This document shows positions 37,394 through 46,762 of a stretch of DNA of 64,000 nucleotides, in pieces. The notes beneath the pieces are model-generated. The model saw only the letters and a program-made list of their open reading frames with translations. It was not told the origin of the DNA and made no database searches. Positions within the stretch are counted from its first letter, which is position 1; each line of letters begins with the position of its first letter. Source of the DNA: an uncultured Sulfitobacter sp. (GTDB lineage: Bacteria; Pseudomonadota; Alphaproteobacteria; Rhodobacterales; Rhodobacteraceae); contig CANMXJ010000007.1 in NCBI GenBank assembly GCA_947501805.1, positions 140,638-204,637 on the forward strand, read 5' to 3'. The position numbers and the translations under genes are program-made.

Positions 37394-40300
37394 CCGGTAT
37401 CGTCGATTGGGCCGCCAACCGCGCCCGCATGGTCCTTGCGTTCATTCTGCTCAGTCTTGTGGTCGGCGGATATGCCTATTCCACCCTGCCCAAGGAAGGT
37501 GAGCCGGACATCGAAATTCCGGCTCTTTTTGTTTCAGTTCCCTTTCCCGGTATTTCAGCGGCCGACAGTGAAACACTGCTGGTCAAGCCAATGGAAACCG
37601 AGCTGTCCGATCTGGACGGGTTAAAACGCATGTCGGCCACTGCAGCTGAAAACTATGCTGGTGTTGCGCTGGAATTCGAATTCGGCTGGGACAAATCCAA
37701 GATCATGGCAGACGTGCGCGACGCGATGAGCAATGCGCAAGCCAAGTTCCCCGAAGGCTCAGAAACCTATACAATTAACGAAATCAATTTCTCCGAATTC
37801 CCTATCATCATTGTGAACCTGACCGGTCCGGTGCCCGAGCGCACTATGGCGCGTGTGGCGCGTGACCTAAAAGACGATCTTGAAGCATTGGACGCAGTGC
37901 TGGAGGCAGGTCTGGCCGGTGATCGCGACGAGATGCTAGAGGTCATCATCGACCCATTGCGGCTGGAAGCATATAACGTCACTGCAGGCGAATTGATCAA
38001 TGTGGTCCAGAACAACAACCAGCTGATTGCGGCGGGCGAGATCGAAAGTGCGCAAGGCAGTTTTGCGGTCAAAATACCGTCCTCGTTCGACGAACCGCGT
38101 GACGTTTACGCCTTGCCGGTCAAGACAAATGGCGACCGGGTTGTGACGCTTGGCGACCTGGCACAGATCAACCTGACCTTCGAGGACCGTCAAGGAACAG
38201 CGCGCTTTAACGGCGAAAAGACACTCGCCTTGCAGGTTGTGAAACGCAAGGGTTTCAACCTGATTGACACTTCCAAGCTGGTCAAAGAGATCGTTGAGGA
38301 ACGCTCTGCCAATTGGCCCGACGGATTGCAGGCCGCAGTGACGGTTGGCACATCCAACGATCAAAGCCGTGTTGTGGACTCCATGGTGCAGCAATTGCTT
38401 GGCTCGGTGTTCACGGCCATTGCACTGGTGATGATTGTGGTGCTGGCCGCCCTTGGCATCCGCGCAGCGTTGTTGGTTGGATTCGCGATTCCAACTTCCT
38501 TTCTGCTGTGTTTCGCCTTCCTCGCCTTGATGGGCATATCGGTATCGAACATCGTGATGTTCGGTCTGATCTTGGCCGTGGGGATGTTGGTTGATGGTGC
38601 GATTGTGGTGGTCGAATATGCTGACGCACGCCAGCAACAGGGCGACGGCCCGATGCAGGCCTATACCGAAGCCGCCAAGCGGATGTTCTGGCCGATCATT
38701 TCCTCAACCGCGACAACGCTATGTGCGTTTTTGCCCATGCTGTTCTGGCCAGGTGTGCCGGGGCAATTTATGGGCATGTTGCCGGTCACGTTGATCTTTG
38801 TGCTCTCGGCATCCCTTGTCGTCGCACTGATCTACCTGCCTGTCATGGGCGGTGTCACGGGCCGTCTGGAGCGGTGGATGGCGGACAATATGGAGGCGAT
38901 TGCAGGTCTGCGCTGGTATCTCCACCTGCTGCTGTTTCCGCTCGCGATCCTGATGATCATGCTGCCAATGTCGTTGATGCAGCCGCTATTTGGTGTGATC
39001 TCAGCACAATTTGCCGCCATGGATGGATTGAACGTGCTTGGTTCCGTGATCCCGACATTTGCGACCGTCTTCCTGTGCATCCTTGCATTGGTGGCGCTTC
39101 TCACAATTGGCCTGTCGGGCGGCATGATGGCGCTGCTTGCCTTCTTTGGCGTGTTTACCCGCGCGGGGCGCGGCGGGCGATGGATCACATCCAAGCTGTT
39201 TCGCACCACGCCGGACCGCATCGAAGCGGGGTACAGGCGCAATGCATTTGGTCGCTTCATGGCCGGCCTTGTCGGTAATCCCGCGATGCCGCTGGTCACG
39301 GCAGGCATTGTATTTGTCTTTGTCGGCACTGTGATGATCTTCTTTGGCAACAACTCCAAAGGTGTTGAATTCTTTGTGGAATCCGAACCGGAACAGGCGA
39401 TTGTCTATGTGCTCGCGCGTGGCAACCTGTCGCTTGAAGAGAAAGATCACATTCTTGAGCAGGCCGAAGCAATTGTCATTGAACACCCCGGCGTGCAAAC
39501 GGCTTTTGCCTTCGCGGGTGAAGGCGGATTGGACAGCAATACGGGCGGTGCACAGGCCCCCAAAGACAGCATCGGTCAAATCCAGCTTGAGACAATTCCA
39601 TGGGAAGATCGTCCCAACAAGGTTACGCCGTTGTTCACAATTCCCTTGCTGGGATACGAGGTGACACGCGAAACCCAAGACCCGGCTTTTGACGGTGACG
39701 TTATCATCGCCGAACTCACCGAGCAGTTGCAGCAAATCCCCGGCATCCGCATTGAAATCCTTGCGCAGGCGCGTGGTCCCGCCTCTGGCAAACCCGTCCA
39801 TTTACGCTTGAAGACCGACAGTTTCAACGATCTGATGACTGCCACTGCGCTGGTGCGGGATCAATATGAAAACACCCCCGGCCTGACCCTTATCGAAGAC
39901 ACGCGCCCCCTGCCCGGCATTGACTGGCAGATTGATGTGGATGTCGAGAAGGCGGGTCGGTACGGCGCGGATGTGCTGACCGTGGGCGCGATGGTCCAGC
40001 TTGTTACACGCGGTCTGTTGCTGGACACAATGCGTGTGGACAGTTCGGACGAAGAAATCGAAATTCGCGTGCGCCTGCCCGAAGAGGATCGAGTGCTTAG
40101 CACGCTTGATACGTTGAAGGTGCGCACGGCAGACGGATTGATCCCGCTTAGCAATTTTATCACCCGCACGCCGGTGCCGAAACTGGCCGAGATCAACCGG
40201 ATTGACCAAAAACGCTATCTGGATGTGAAAGCGGACGTGGCACCCGGCCTGATGAAAGTTGTGAAGACCACACGCGTGGACGGTGAGGATGTGAGCACCA

Positions 40301-41268
40301 CACTTGCCACGCTGCGCCCTGCGGGGAACGATGCAGACATCACAGCACTTGACGGTGCTGTATTCAAAGTGACTCAGCGCACCGAGGCGGCCTTGGGTCT
40401 CGATCTGCAAGAGGGCATTCAGAAGAACGAACTGCGTATGATTCCGATCAACCCGAACGAACGGATTGCAGAGCTCACCAAATGGCTGGACGAAAAACCG
40501 CTGCCATTTGGCGTGACAACCGAATGGACCGGCGATCAGGAGGATCAGGCGGACAGTCAGGCGTTCCTCAGTTCGGCGTTTACGGCCGCCTTGGGTCTGA
40601 TGTTCATCATTCTGCTGGCGCAGTTCAATTCGTTCTATAACGCTATTCTGGTGCTCTTGGCGGTGGTTCTTTCCACCACGGGTGTTTTGATTGGCATGTT
40701 GGTGATGGATCAGACGTTTTCGATCATCATGACCGGTACGGGGATTGTGGCCCTTGCCGGCATTGTGGTGAACAACAACATCATTCTGATCGACACCTAT
40801 CAGGAATACGAACGCTACATGCCACGGATCGAGGCAATTATTCGCACCGCACAGGCGCGTATCCGTCCCGTGTTGCTGACCACAATCACCACTATGGCGG
40901 GTCTTGCGCCGATGATGTTCGGCCTCAGCCTGAACTTTGCCGAAGGCGGCTATACCATCGACAGCCCGACAGCCCTGTGGTGGAAGCAACTGGCGACGGC
41001 CGTTGTATTCGGTCTTGGCATCGCGACCGTGCTGACGCTGCTGGTCACCCCGTCCATGTTGGCAATCCGCGTTTGGGCCACAACATATATCCGCTGGATT
41101 GCCCGTTTGCTTGCGAAAATGTCGATGGGCCGCGCCAGCAAAGCGGCACGGGACTGGGCGCTGCAGCGCGATACCCGCCGGATGCACGGGAACGAGATCA
41201 TCTGGGAAGAAGGCCCGATGCCAAGCGCACCGATGCCTGCCCGCCCCGTTCCAACAGCAGCGGAGTAA
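37390..41268 (+). CDS. RND efflux permease with an extended central membrane linker
   Basis: A 1292-residue inner-membrane antiporter, about 240 longer than the usual AcrB-type size of roughly 1050. The helix 4 motif is GMLVDGAIVVVEYA, with one of the two usual acidic residues replaced by Gly. Between repeats, at about residues 495-620, an insert of roughly 120 residues adds at least two hydrophobic segments (LHLLLFPLAILMIMLPMSLM; VFLCILALVALLTIGLSGGM). AcrB has a short amphipathic helix there. The second repeat shows GIVALAGIVVNNNIILIDTY in helix 10. The start at 37390 overlaps the adaptor stop (ATGA). The substrate is unknown. Confidence 0.92.
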   Translation: MTGIVDWAANRARMVLAFILLSLVVGGYAYSTLPKEGEPDIEIPALFVSVPFPGISAADSETLLVKPMETELSDLDGLKRMSATAAENYAGVALEFEFGWDKSKIMADVRDAMSNAQAKFPEGSETYTINEINFSEFPIIIVNLTGPVPERTMARVARDLKDDLEALDAVLEAGLAGDRDEMLEVIIDPLRLEAYNVTAGELINVVQNNNQLIAAGEIESAQGSFAVKIPSSFDEPRDVYALPVKTNGDRVVTLGDLAQINLTFEDRQGTARFNGEKTLALQVVKRKGFNLIDTSKLVKEIVEERSANWPDGLQAAVTVGTSNDQSRVVDSMVQQLLGSVFTAIALVMIVVLAALGIRAALLVGFAIPTSFLLCFAFLALMGISVSNIVMFGLILAVGMLVDGAIVVVEYADARQQQGDGPMQAYTEAAKRMFWPIISSTATTLCAFLPMLFWPGVPGQFMGMLPVTLIFVLSASLVVALIYLPVMGGVTGRLERWMADNMEAIAGLRWYLHLLLFPLAILMIMLPMSLMQPLFGVISAQFAAMDGLNVLGSVIPTFATVFLCILALVALLTIGLSGGMMALLAFFGVFTRAGRGGRWITSKLFRTTPDRIEAGYRRNAFGRFMAGLVGNPAMPLVTAGIVFVFVGTVMIFFGNNSKGVEFFVESEPEQAIVYVLARGNLSLEEKDHILEQAEAIVIEHPGVQTAFAFAGEGGLDSNTGGAQAPKDSIGQIQLETIPWEDRPNKVTPLFTIPLLGYEVTRETQDPAFDGDVIIAELTEQLQQIPGIRIEILAQARGPASGKPVHLRLKTDSFNDLMTATALVRDQYENTPGLTLIEDTRPLPGIDWQIDVDVEKAGRYGADVLTVGAMVQLVTRGLLLDTMRVDSSDEEIEIRVRLPEEDRVLSTLDTLKVRTADGLIPLSNFITRTPVPKLAEINRIDQKRYLDVKADVAPGLMKVVKTTRVDGEDVSTTLATLRPAGNDADITALDGAVFKVTQRTEAALGLDLQEGIQKNELRMIPINPNERIAELTKWLDEKPLPFGVTTEWTGDQEDQADSQAFLSSAFTAALGLMFIILLAQFNSFYNAILVLLAVVLSTTGVLIGMLVMDQTFSIIMTGTGIVALAGIVVNNNIILIDTYQEYERYMPRIEAIIRTAQARIRPVLLTTITTMAGLAPMMFGLSLNFAEGGYTIDSPTALWWKQLATAVVFGLGIATVLTLLVTPSMLAIRVWATTYIRWIARLLAKMSMGRASKAARDWALQRDTRRMHGNEIIWEEGPMPSAPMPARPVPTAAE

Positions 41269-41278
41269 CACCGATCAA

Positions 41279-41310
41279 GCAGATGTGAGGGCCGCCCCCC
41301 TCACATCTGC
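41279..41310 (+). terminator. 13-bp perfect hairpin after the RND gene
   Basis: GCAGATGTGAGGG (41279-41291) pairs perfectly with CCCTCACATCTGC (41298-41310) around a 6-nt loop, 11 bases past the stop. No T-run follows, so it may protect the 3' end of the message or end transcription with Rho. Confidence 0.6.
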
Positions 41311-41356
41311 AGCGATACTGGATAGGGTGACCTTGTCGTCAACAAGGAGTCTCCCG

Positions 41357-41812
41357 ATGATCCGTAAAACCATGCTTGCCGCTGCTGTCACGGCCGTAAC
41401 AGCCCTGCCTGCCTATGCCGCTGACGTAATCCACAAGATCAGCCCCCATTCCGTCACAGAAACCATTGACCGCCTCGCGGCCGCTGTTGAAGGTGCAGGT
41501 GCGACGGTATTTGCCCGCGTGGATCACGCAGCAGGAGCCGCCAAAGTGGATATGGAACTGCGCCCGACCGAGTTGTTGATTTTTGGCAATCCGAAGTTGG
41601 GCACACCGGCGATGCTGGACAACCAGACTGCAGGCCTTGATCTGCCCTTACGCGTCTTGGCCTATGCAGACAGCGAAGGTGTGGTGCACGTCACCTACCA
41701 CGCACCTGCGTCACTGGCGGCAACCCACGGACTGCCCGCAGATGCAAAATACATCATGATGATGACAGGCGCGCTGGACAAACTAACCTCCAAGGCGGTG
41801 GCCGCAGAGTAA
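41357..41812 (+). CDS. Secreted DUF302-family protein
   Basis: A 151-residue protein with a signal peptide (about 1-21, ending LPAYAA) and a DUF302 domain. The pattern includes TVFARVDHAAGA, TELLIFGNPKLGTPAMLD and LPLRVLAYAD. The DUF302 fold is a dimeric alpha/beta barrel seen in periplasmic or cytoplasmic stress proteins, function unknown. AAGGAG is well placed before the ATG. A strong terminator follows. Confidence 0.9.
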   Translation: MIRKTMLAAAVTAVTALPAYAADVIHKISPHSVTETIDRLAAAVEGAGATVFARVDHAAGAAKVDMELRPTELLIFGNPKLGTPAMLDNQTAGLDLPLRVLAYADSEGVVHVTYHAPASLAATHGLPADAKYIMMMTGALDKLTSKAVAAE

Positions 41813-41825
41813 CACAGCGACCAGC

Positions 41826-41853
41826 GGGACAGGCCCTACGCCTGTCCCCTTTT
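41826..41853 (+). terminator. Rho-independent terminator of the DUF302 gene
   Basis: A 9-bp perfect stem, GGGACAGGC (41826-41834) with GCCTGTCCC (41840-41848), is followed by C and TTTT. Confidence 0.9.
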
Positions 41854-41857
41854 GCGA

Positions 41858-43714
41858 TCATTCGTCTTCGGACTGCTGGCGATGCCACAGTTGCGCATAA
41901 CGCCCTTCACGCTCCAGAAGTTCGTCGTGCGTGCCTTGTTCGAATACCTCACCGTTTTCCAACACCACTATCCTGTCGGCTTCGGCAATCGTGCTGAGCC
42001 TGTGTGCGATGGTGATCACGGTCCGCCCCTGCCCGGCACGGTTGAGTGCGTCCTGAATGTCATGCTCTGTCTCGCTGTCCAGCGCCGAGGTTGCCTCGTC
42101 CAGTAACAGGATGGGCGGATCTTTGAGCAGCGTGCGCGCAATACCTACGCGTTGCTTTTCACCACCCGACAGTTTCAGACCACGTTCCCCGACAGTTGTG
42201 TCGTAGCCATCCGGCAGGCTGGTGATAAAATCGTGGATCTGCGCATCCCGCGCAGCGGCTTCTACCTCGGCCTGAGAGGCCCCGTCACGGCCATAAGCGA
42301 TGTTGTAGCCAATCGTATCGTTAAACAGCACCGTGTCCTGTGGTACCACACCAATGGCCTTGTGCAGACTAAGTTGCGTGACATCACGCACATCCTGTCC
42401 GTCAATTTTCAAAGCACCCTCGGCCACATCATAAAAGCGGAACAACAGCCGCCCGATGGTGGATTTACCCGATCCGGTAGAACCGACAATCGCGACAGTT
42501 TCTCCAGGTTTGGCCTCAAGCGTGACCCCCTTGAGGATTTTACGATCACTGTCATAGCCGAAATGCACATTCTCAAGCGTGACATGTCCGCCTTTGACGT
42601 CAAGATCCGGCGCGGATGGTTTGTCCGAGATTTCGGCAGGCTGTTCCAGCAAACCAAACATCTGCCCCATATCGACAAGCGCCTGCCGGATTTCACGATA
42701 AACAGTGCCAAGAAAGTTCAGCGGCACGGTGATCTGCACCATGTAGGCGTTGACCATAACAAAATCGCCCACTGTCATGCTGCCGTTTTGCACCCCAATC
42801 GCCGCCATGACCATCACAGCCACCAGACCTGCCGTTATGATCAGGGATTGCCCGAAGTTCAGGAAAGCAAGAGACAGGCTGGTCTTGATTGCCGCGTCTT
42901 CATAGCCTGCCATGGCGTTGTCATAACGACCCGCTTCGCGGGCTTCGGCACCGAAGTATTTTACCGTTTCATAGTTCAACAAGCTGTCAACGGCCTTCTG
43001 GTTGGCATCCGTATCCGCCGCGTTCATCTGGCGGCGTTGGCGCACCCGCCATTCTGTAATCGAGAAAGTGAACCAGACGTAGAACCCGATCGTGACGGCC
43101 ACAACCAACAGGTAGGTCCAGTCAAACAGATAGGTCAGGATCGCGCCGATCATGATCAATTCAAGGATCAGCGGGCCGATGCTGAACAACAAGAACCGCA
43201 GCAGGAATTCAACGCCTTTGACACCACGCTCGATGATCCGGCTCAATCCGCCTGTTTTGCGCGTGATATGATAGCGCATCGAAAGTTTGTGAATATGTTC
43301 AAAGGTTTCCAGCGCCAGCATGCGCAAGGCCCGTTGACCAACCTTTGCAAAAACCGCGTCGCGCAGTTGCTGGAACCCCACGGTCATCAAGCGCGCCACG
43401 CCGTAAGCAACAGTCAGACCGATGGCACCTATCGCAATCATCGGCACCCCTTCGCCTGCCAGCGCATCCACCGCATCCCGATAAAACAAAGGTGTCGCAA
43501 CCGAGACAATCTTGGAAATGATCAGCGCCAACATCGCCCAGACAACGCGCCGTTTGACCCACGGCATGTCCGCAGGCCAAAGGTAGGGCGCTACTTTGCG
43601 CAGCACCAGAAAACCGGACTGGCGTTCCTGTTCGTCTATGGATTTCTCGACAGCTTCGGCTGCGGCCGCGTCTTTGGCTTTTTGGGTGGCGTTTTGGGAA
43701 ATGTCAGCGGTCAT
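41858..43714 (-). CDS. Atm1-type ABC exporter (fused membrane and ATPase domains)
   Basis: A 618-residue half-transporter that acts as a homodimer. The membrane domain (about 50-340) has six helices. The ATPase domain carries Walker A GSTGSGKST (about 415), signature LSGGEKQR and Walker B LLLDEATSALD. The middle sequence (KVGQRALRMLALETFEHIHKLSMRYHI and RGVKGVEFLLRF) is typical of the Atm1/ABCB7 group that exports glutathione-linked sulfur or metal conjugates. The exact substrate is not shown by sequence. Confidence 0.88.
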   Translation of the reverse strand: MTADISQNATQKAKDAAAAEAVEKSIDEQERQSGFLVLRKVAPYLWPADMPWVKRRVVWAMLALIISKIVSVATPLFYRDAVDALAGEGVPMIAIGAIGLTVAYGVARLMTVGFQQLRDAVFAKVGQRALRMLALETFEHIHKLSMRYHITRKTGGLSRIIERGVKGVEFLLRFLLFSIGPLILELIMIGAILTYLFDWTYLLVVAVTIGFYVWFTFSITEWRVRQRRQMNAADTDANQKAVDSLLNYETVKYFGAEAREAGRYDNAMAGYEDAAIKTSLSLAFLNFGQSLIITAGLVAVMVMAAIGVQNGSMTVGDFVMVNAYMVQITVPLNFLGTVYREIRQALVDMGQMFGLLEQPAEISDKPSAPDLDVKGGHVTLENVHFGYDSDRKILKGVTLEAKPGETVAIVGSTGSGKSTIGRLLFRFYDVAEGALKIDGQDVRDVTQLSLHKAIGVVPQDTVLFNDTIGYNIAYGRDGASQAEVEAAARDAQIHDFITSLPDGYDTTVGERGLKLSGGEKQRVGIARTLLKDPPILLLDEATSALDSETEHDIQDALNRAGQGRTVITIAHRLSTIAEADRIVVLENGEVFEQGTHDELLEREGRYAQLWHRQQSEDE

Positions 43715-43805
43715 GTAAATTCCAGTCGGTTCGACTGCTACATAGCCCTGAGGGCCCGGGGTTGCCAGTCGCTCAGGCCAGATTCATCACGAGAACACCG
43801 TGGTC

Positions 43806-45149
43806 CTACTCCGGCAGCTCGAATATCTGACCCGGATAGATCAGATCAGGATCGCGTATTGAATCGGTATTGGCCTCAAAGACCCGCACATAAAGTGCGC
43901 CGTCCCCGTAACGGTCCCGCGCAATGGCCCACAGGGTTGCGCCTTTTTGTACGGTGATCGCCTTGATCGGTCCGTCTTGCGCAGCGGCGGCTTCGGCCAA
44001 CACTTCCGGGAACTCTCGCTTGAACGGTGTCTCCACGCGGCTGGTGATTTTGCCATCTGCTGCCACTTCATCGACGCGCAAGATGTAGATGCCTTGGTCC
44101 ACGTCCGGCACCTCGCCACGCCAGCGGCCTTGGTCATCTACCGGCAGGTTCACCACAGAGGTATTGTTCAGATAGATGCGGACAGAGGTTGCTTGGCTTT
44201 GTGCCCGCCCTGCCAGTTCGACCTCGCCCACATCAGAATAGCTGATGGTATCAATTGCGACATTTGTCATCGCTTGCGGGCCGGGTGTGTTCAGGAGTTC
44301 AACACCGGTTGCTGTGGATCTCAGAACGGGTGCGGCAACTGCTGGCTGGACTGGCTCGGTCTCTATTGCCAGTGCTCCCAGATTTGTTTCCTTGTTGTCT
44401 TTTTCTGTCTCCGGCTGAACCTCTGGAGTGGTTGTATTGTCCACCGTCACCAATTCCTCTGCGGGCAGATTCGCCATTTCAGGTTGCGGTGCGGTCCCTT
44501 CTTCTTCTTCGAGGGGTTTTGGCCGTTGCGCAGTTTCTGTCAATTCATCGACTAGGCCGCCCTCATCCGGCAAGCTGTCCTGTGTGGCTTGCACCATTGG
44601 CTCCGTTTGTTGCGGTGTCTCAAGCGTGGCGACAACGGGCGCTGTCGGGGCCAGAATGACCTCTTCGTCTGAGGCAGTTTCAACGCCTGCGTCCTTTTGA
44701 GACAAAGACAGCACATGCCCTGTCCCATCCGCCGGAATAAGAGCGATGGCTGCAAATTTCCCCGCATTATCGGCTTGTGTTTTGGCCACCTCGACGCCGT
44801 TCTGCAGCACGCTGACATCCGCCCCCGGTTCCGCCCTGCCCGCAATCACCGTCACCCCGTCCTGTTCGCGGCGCACCTCGTCAAAGGCTGGCGCGGTTGT
44901 GCCGGTATCCGGTGCCTCCTCTTCAACGGCAGATCGTTCTTCTGCGGTGTCTGGCGCAGGATCTTTGGCAACCTCCGGTGTCATGGCTTCGCGCGCAACG
45001 CCCGTTAACTGGTTAGAATCCTGACCTGCGTCGCGGCTCGATTGCACCCAATAACCGGCTCCAAGCAAAGCCAGACAAACCAGAGCTGCCGCAAAGGCAC
45101 CTGATCCGCCGCCTAGTCCTGCAAGAAAGTTGCGCATGGTCCGAGTCAT
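43806..45149 (-). CDS. Membrane-anchored LysM-domain protein with acidic linker
   Basis: A 447-residue protein with one N-terminal helix (about residues 19-36, AAALVCLALLGAGYWV). A long Glu/Pro/Thr-rich periplasmic linker includes two small beta regions (GVTVIAGRAEPGADVSVLQNG and VELAGRAQSQATSVRIYLNN, Ig-like). A C-terminal LysM (ATLWAIARDRYGDGALYVRVFEAN, then YPGQIFELP) completes it. Starts at 45149 and 45137 are both possible; the extension to 45236 is unlikely. The role is presumably in envelope architecture. Confidence 0.8.
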   Translation of the reverse strand: MTRTMRNFLAGLGGGSGAFAAALVCLALLGAGYWVQSSRDAGQDSNQLTGVAREAMTPEVAKDPAPDTAEERSAVEEEAPDTGTTAPAFDEVRREQDGVTVIAGRAEPGADVSVLQNGVEVAKTQADNAGKFAAIALIPADGTGHVLSLSQKDAGVETASDEEVILAPTAPVVATLETPQQTEPMVQATQDSLPDEGGLVDELTETAQRPKPLEEEEGTAPQPEMANLPAEELVTVDNTTTPEVQPETEKDNKETNLGALAIETEPVQPAVAAPVLRSTATGVELLNTPGPQAMTNVAIDTISYSDVGEVELAGRAQSQATSVRIYLNNTSVVNLPVDDQGRWRGEVPDVDQGIYILRVDEVAADGKITSRVETPFKREFPEVLAEAAAAQDGPIKAITVQKGATLWAIARDRYGDGALYVRVFEANTDSIRDPDLIYPGQIFELPE

Positions 45150-45241
45150 CCCCAAAGGTTGAGCCTTATTAGCAAGCAGGCTAACACGGGTCAAAATACG
45201 TCCCACCAATGCAGACGTTTTGCAACAAAAAGGCACCTCTC

Positions 45242-45793
45242 ATGATCCAGAAGTCTGTTTGCGTCTATTGCGGGTCGCGTCCCGGAAATGATCCGGCATT
45301 CACAATAGACGCCGAGGCTTTGGGATCAGGACTGGCCGACGCAGGTCTGCGCCTTGTGTACGGTGCCGGTGATGTCGGATTGATGGGAAGTGTCGCGCGT
45401 GCGGCACAAAAAGCGGGTGGCACAACCTTCGGTGTGATTCCACAACACCTTGTAGATTGGGAAGTCGGCAAGGCTGACCTGACCACATATGTGATCACCG
45501 AAACCATGCACGAGCGTAAAAAAGTGATGTTCATGAACTGTGATGCCGTGGTGGTTTTACCCGGCGGTGCAGGGTCGATGGACGAGATGTTCGAGGCCTT
45601 GACATGGCGGCAGCTGGGACTGCACGACAAGCCGATTTTCCTTGTAAATACAAATGGCTACTGGAATGCGCTTGTTACTCTGATGGACCATATCGTTGAC
45701 AGCGGTTTTGCGGAGGCAAGCTTGCTTGGCTACATCACGGTTGTCCCTGACGCTACCAGTGCGATTGCGGATTTGCGCCGCTGTCTTTCCTGA
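45242..45793 (+). CDS. LOG-family protein (nucleoside-5'-monophosphate phosphoribohydrolase-like)
   Basis: A 183-residue Rossmann-type protein of the TIGR00730/LOG family. It has VYCGSRPGND at the N-terminus, LVYGAGDVGLMG near residue 45, and PGGAGSMDEMFEALTWRQLG, the catalytic PGG-x-GT-x2-E pattern with Ser for Thr. Members hydrolyse N6-modified AMP or other ribotides. The ATG at 45242 begins the family pattern. The last 64 bases overlap the 3' end of rarD on the other strand. Confidence 0.9.
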   Translation: MIQKSVCVYCGSRPGNDPAFTIDAEALGSGLADAGLRLVYGAGDVGLMGSVARAAQKAGGTTFGVIPQHLVDWEVGKADLTTYVITETMHERKKVMFMNCDAVVVLPGGAGSMDEMFEALTWRQLGLHDKPIFLVNTNGYWNALVTLMDHIVDSGFAEASLLGYITVVPDATSAIADLRRCLS

Positions 45794-46650
45794 CGCAGCA
45801 GCGACACGGAGTACAGCGCGAGCGCGATCCAGATCAATGCAAAGGCTGTGCTATGCCACAAGGTGAAGGGCTCTGAAAACAGCACAACGGCGCAGAAGAA
45901 CTGCAAGGTCGGATTCAAGTAACTGATCAATCCCGTGGTGGTCATCGTCAGTTTGGAGACTGCGTAGCTGAACCAGATCAGCGGCAAAGCAGTCATCGGC
46001 CCTGCAAAGATCAACAGTCCGCTGGTCCAGAAATCGCGACCAAATTGCATTGTGCCATTGTGGCTGGATTGCCACAAGATCACGAGAGCAACAGGCAAGA
46101 GCAGCGCGATTTCTGCCGTGACCGATACCACTGGTCCCAGTCCCAGACGTTTCTTAATCACGCCGTAGAGACCAAAAGACGTGGCAAGAGTCAGCGCGAT
46201 CCAAGGCGGCGCACCAAGTCCAAAGGCCAAAAGGCTGACTGCAACAGCAACCATCGCAACGGCAAACCACTGCAAGCCGTTCAATCTGTCGCGAAAAACG
46301 ATCCGGCCAAAAGCCACCGCCACCAGCGGAGAGATGTAAAACCCCATCGCGGTTTCAGTTGTACGGCCCGACTGGACCGCCCAGATAAACAGATACCACC
46401 CCCCGAAAATCATACAGGCGGCAAAGCAAAGCAGAATGGTGTTCCAGGGCTTGCGAAACACGCCAAGCAACTCTGGAATCCGTCCACGCAGCGCCAGCAA
46501 CATGCCAAAAATGGCCAGTGACCAAAACGTACGATGCGCCAGAATCTCCAAGGGTGGCACGCCAGTCAGTTCCCTGAACACAACCGGAGACAGGCCCCAG
46601 ACAACACATGCGGCGATCATCGCAAAGAGACCTTTGGTCGCGTCTGTCAT
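45730..46650 (-). CDS. rarD: RarD/EamA-family transporter
   Basis: A 306-residue membrane protein with ten hydrophobic segments. It has the RarD-type start KGLFAMIAACVVWGLSPVVFREL and the segment PLEILAHRTFWSL. EamA proteins export metabolites; RarD was named for chloramphenicol sensitivity, its substrate being unclear. Its C-terminal 21 codons lie inside the LOG gene on the opposite strand. Confidence 0.88.
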   Translation of the reverse strand: MTDATKGLFAMIAACVVWGLSPVVFRELTGVPPLEILAHRTFWSLAIFGMLLALRGRIPELLGVFRKPWNTILLCFAACMIFGGWYLFIWAVQSGRTTETAMGFYISPLVAVAFGRIVFRDRLNGLQWFAVAMVAVAVSLLAFGLGAPPWIALTLATSFGLYGVIKKRLGLGPVVSVTAEIALLLPVALVILWQSSHNGTMQFGRDFWTSGLLIFAGPMTALPLIWFSYAVSKLTMTTTGLISYLNPTLQFFCAVVLFSEPFTLWHSTAFALIWIALALYSVSLLRQERQRRKSAIALVASGTTVM

Positions 46651-46684
46651 TTCGTGATCCAGTTCGATGCCAGCGCGGTTGCCG

Positions 46685-46720
46685 TAAAAAAGCCCCGCAG
46701 GTTAAGGCTGCAGGGCTTTT
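46685..46720 (-). terminator. Rho-independent terminator of sodB (works on minus strand)
   Basis: On the minus strand AGCCCTGCAG pairs with CTGCGGGGCT (46717-46708 with 46700-46691, one G-U) and is followed by six T. A shorter T-run on the plus strand (TTTT, 46717-46720) makes it partly bidirectional. Confidence 0.9.
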
Positions 46721-46762
46721 CATTTCATACCGCGAGAACAGAGTCCCGTGTTAGATGCGTAA

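Noticed and set aside
39802..41271. 489-codon frame antisense to the RND permease gene
   Set aside because: A shadow of the permease coding sequence; rich in His/Arg/Gly with no domain.
42152..43957. 601-codon plus-strand frame opposite the Atm1-type ABC gene
   Set aside because: The minus-strand ABC exporter has all expected motifs; the other strand is a composition artefact.
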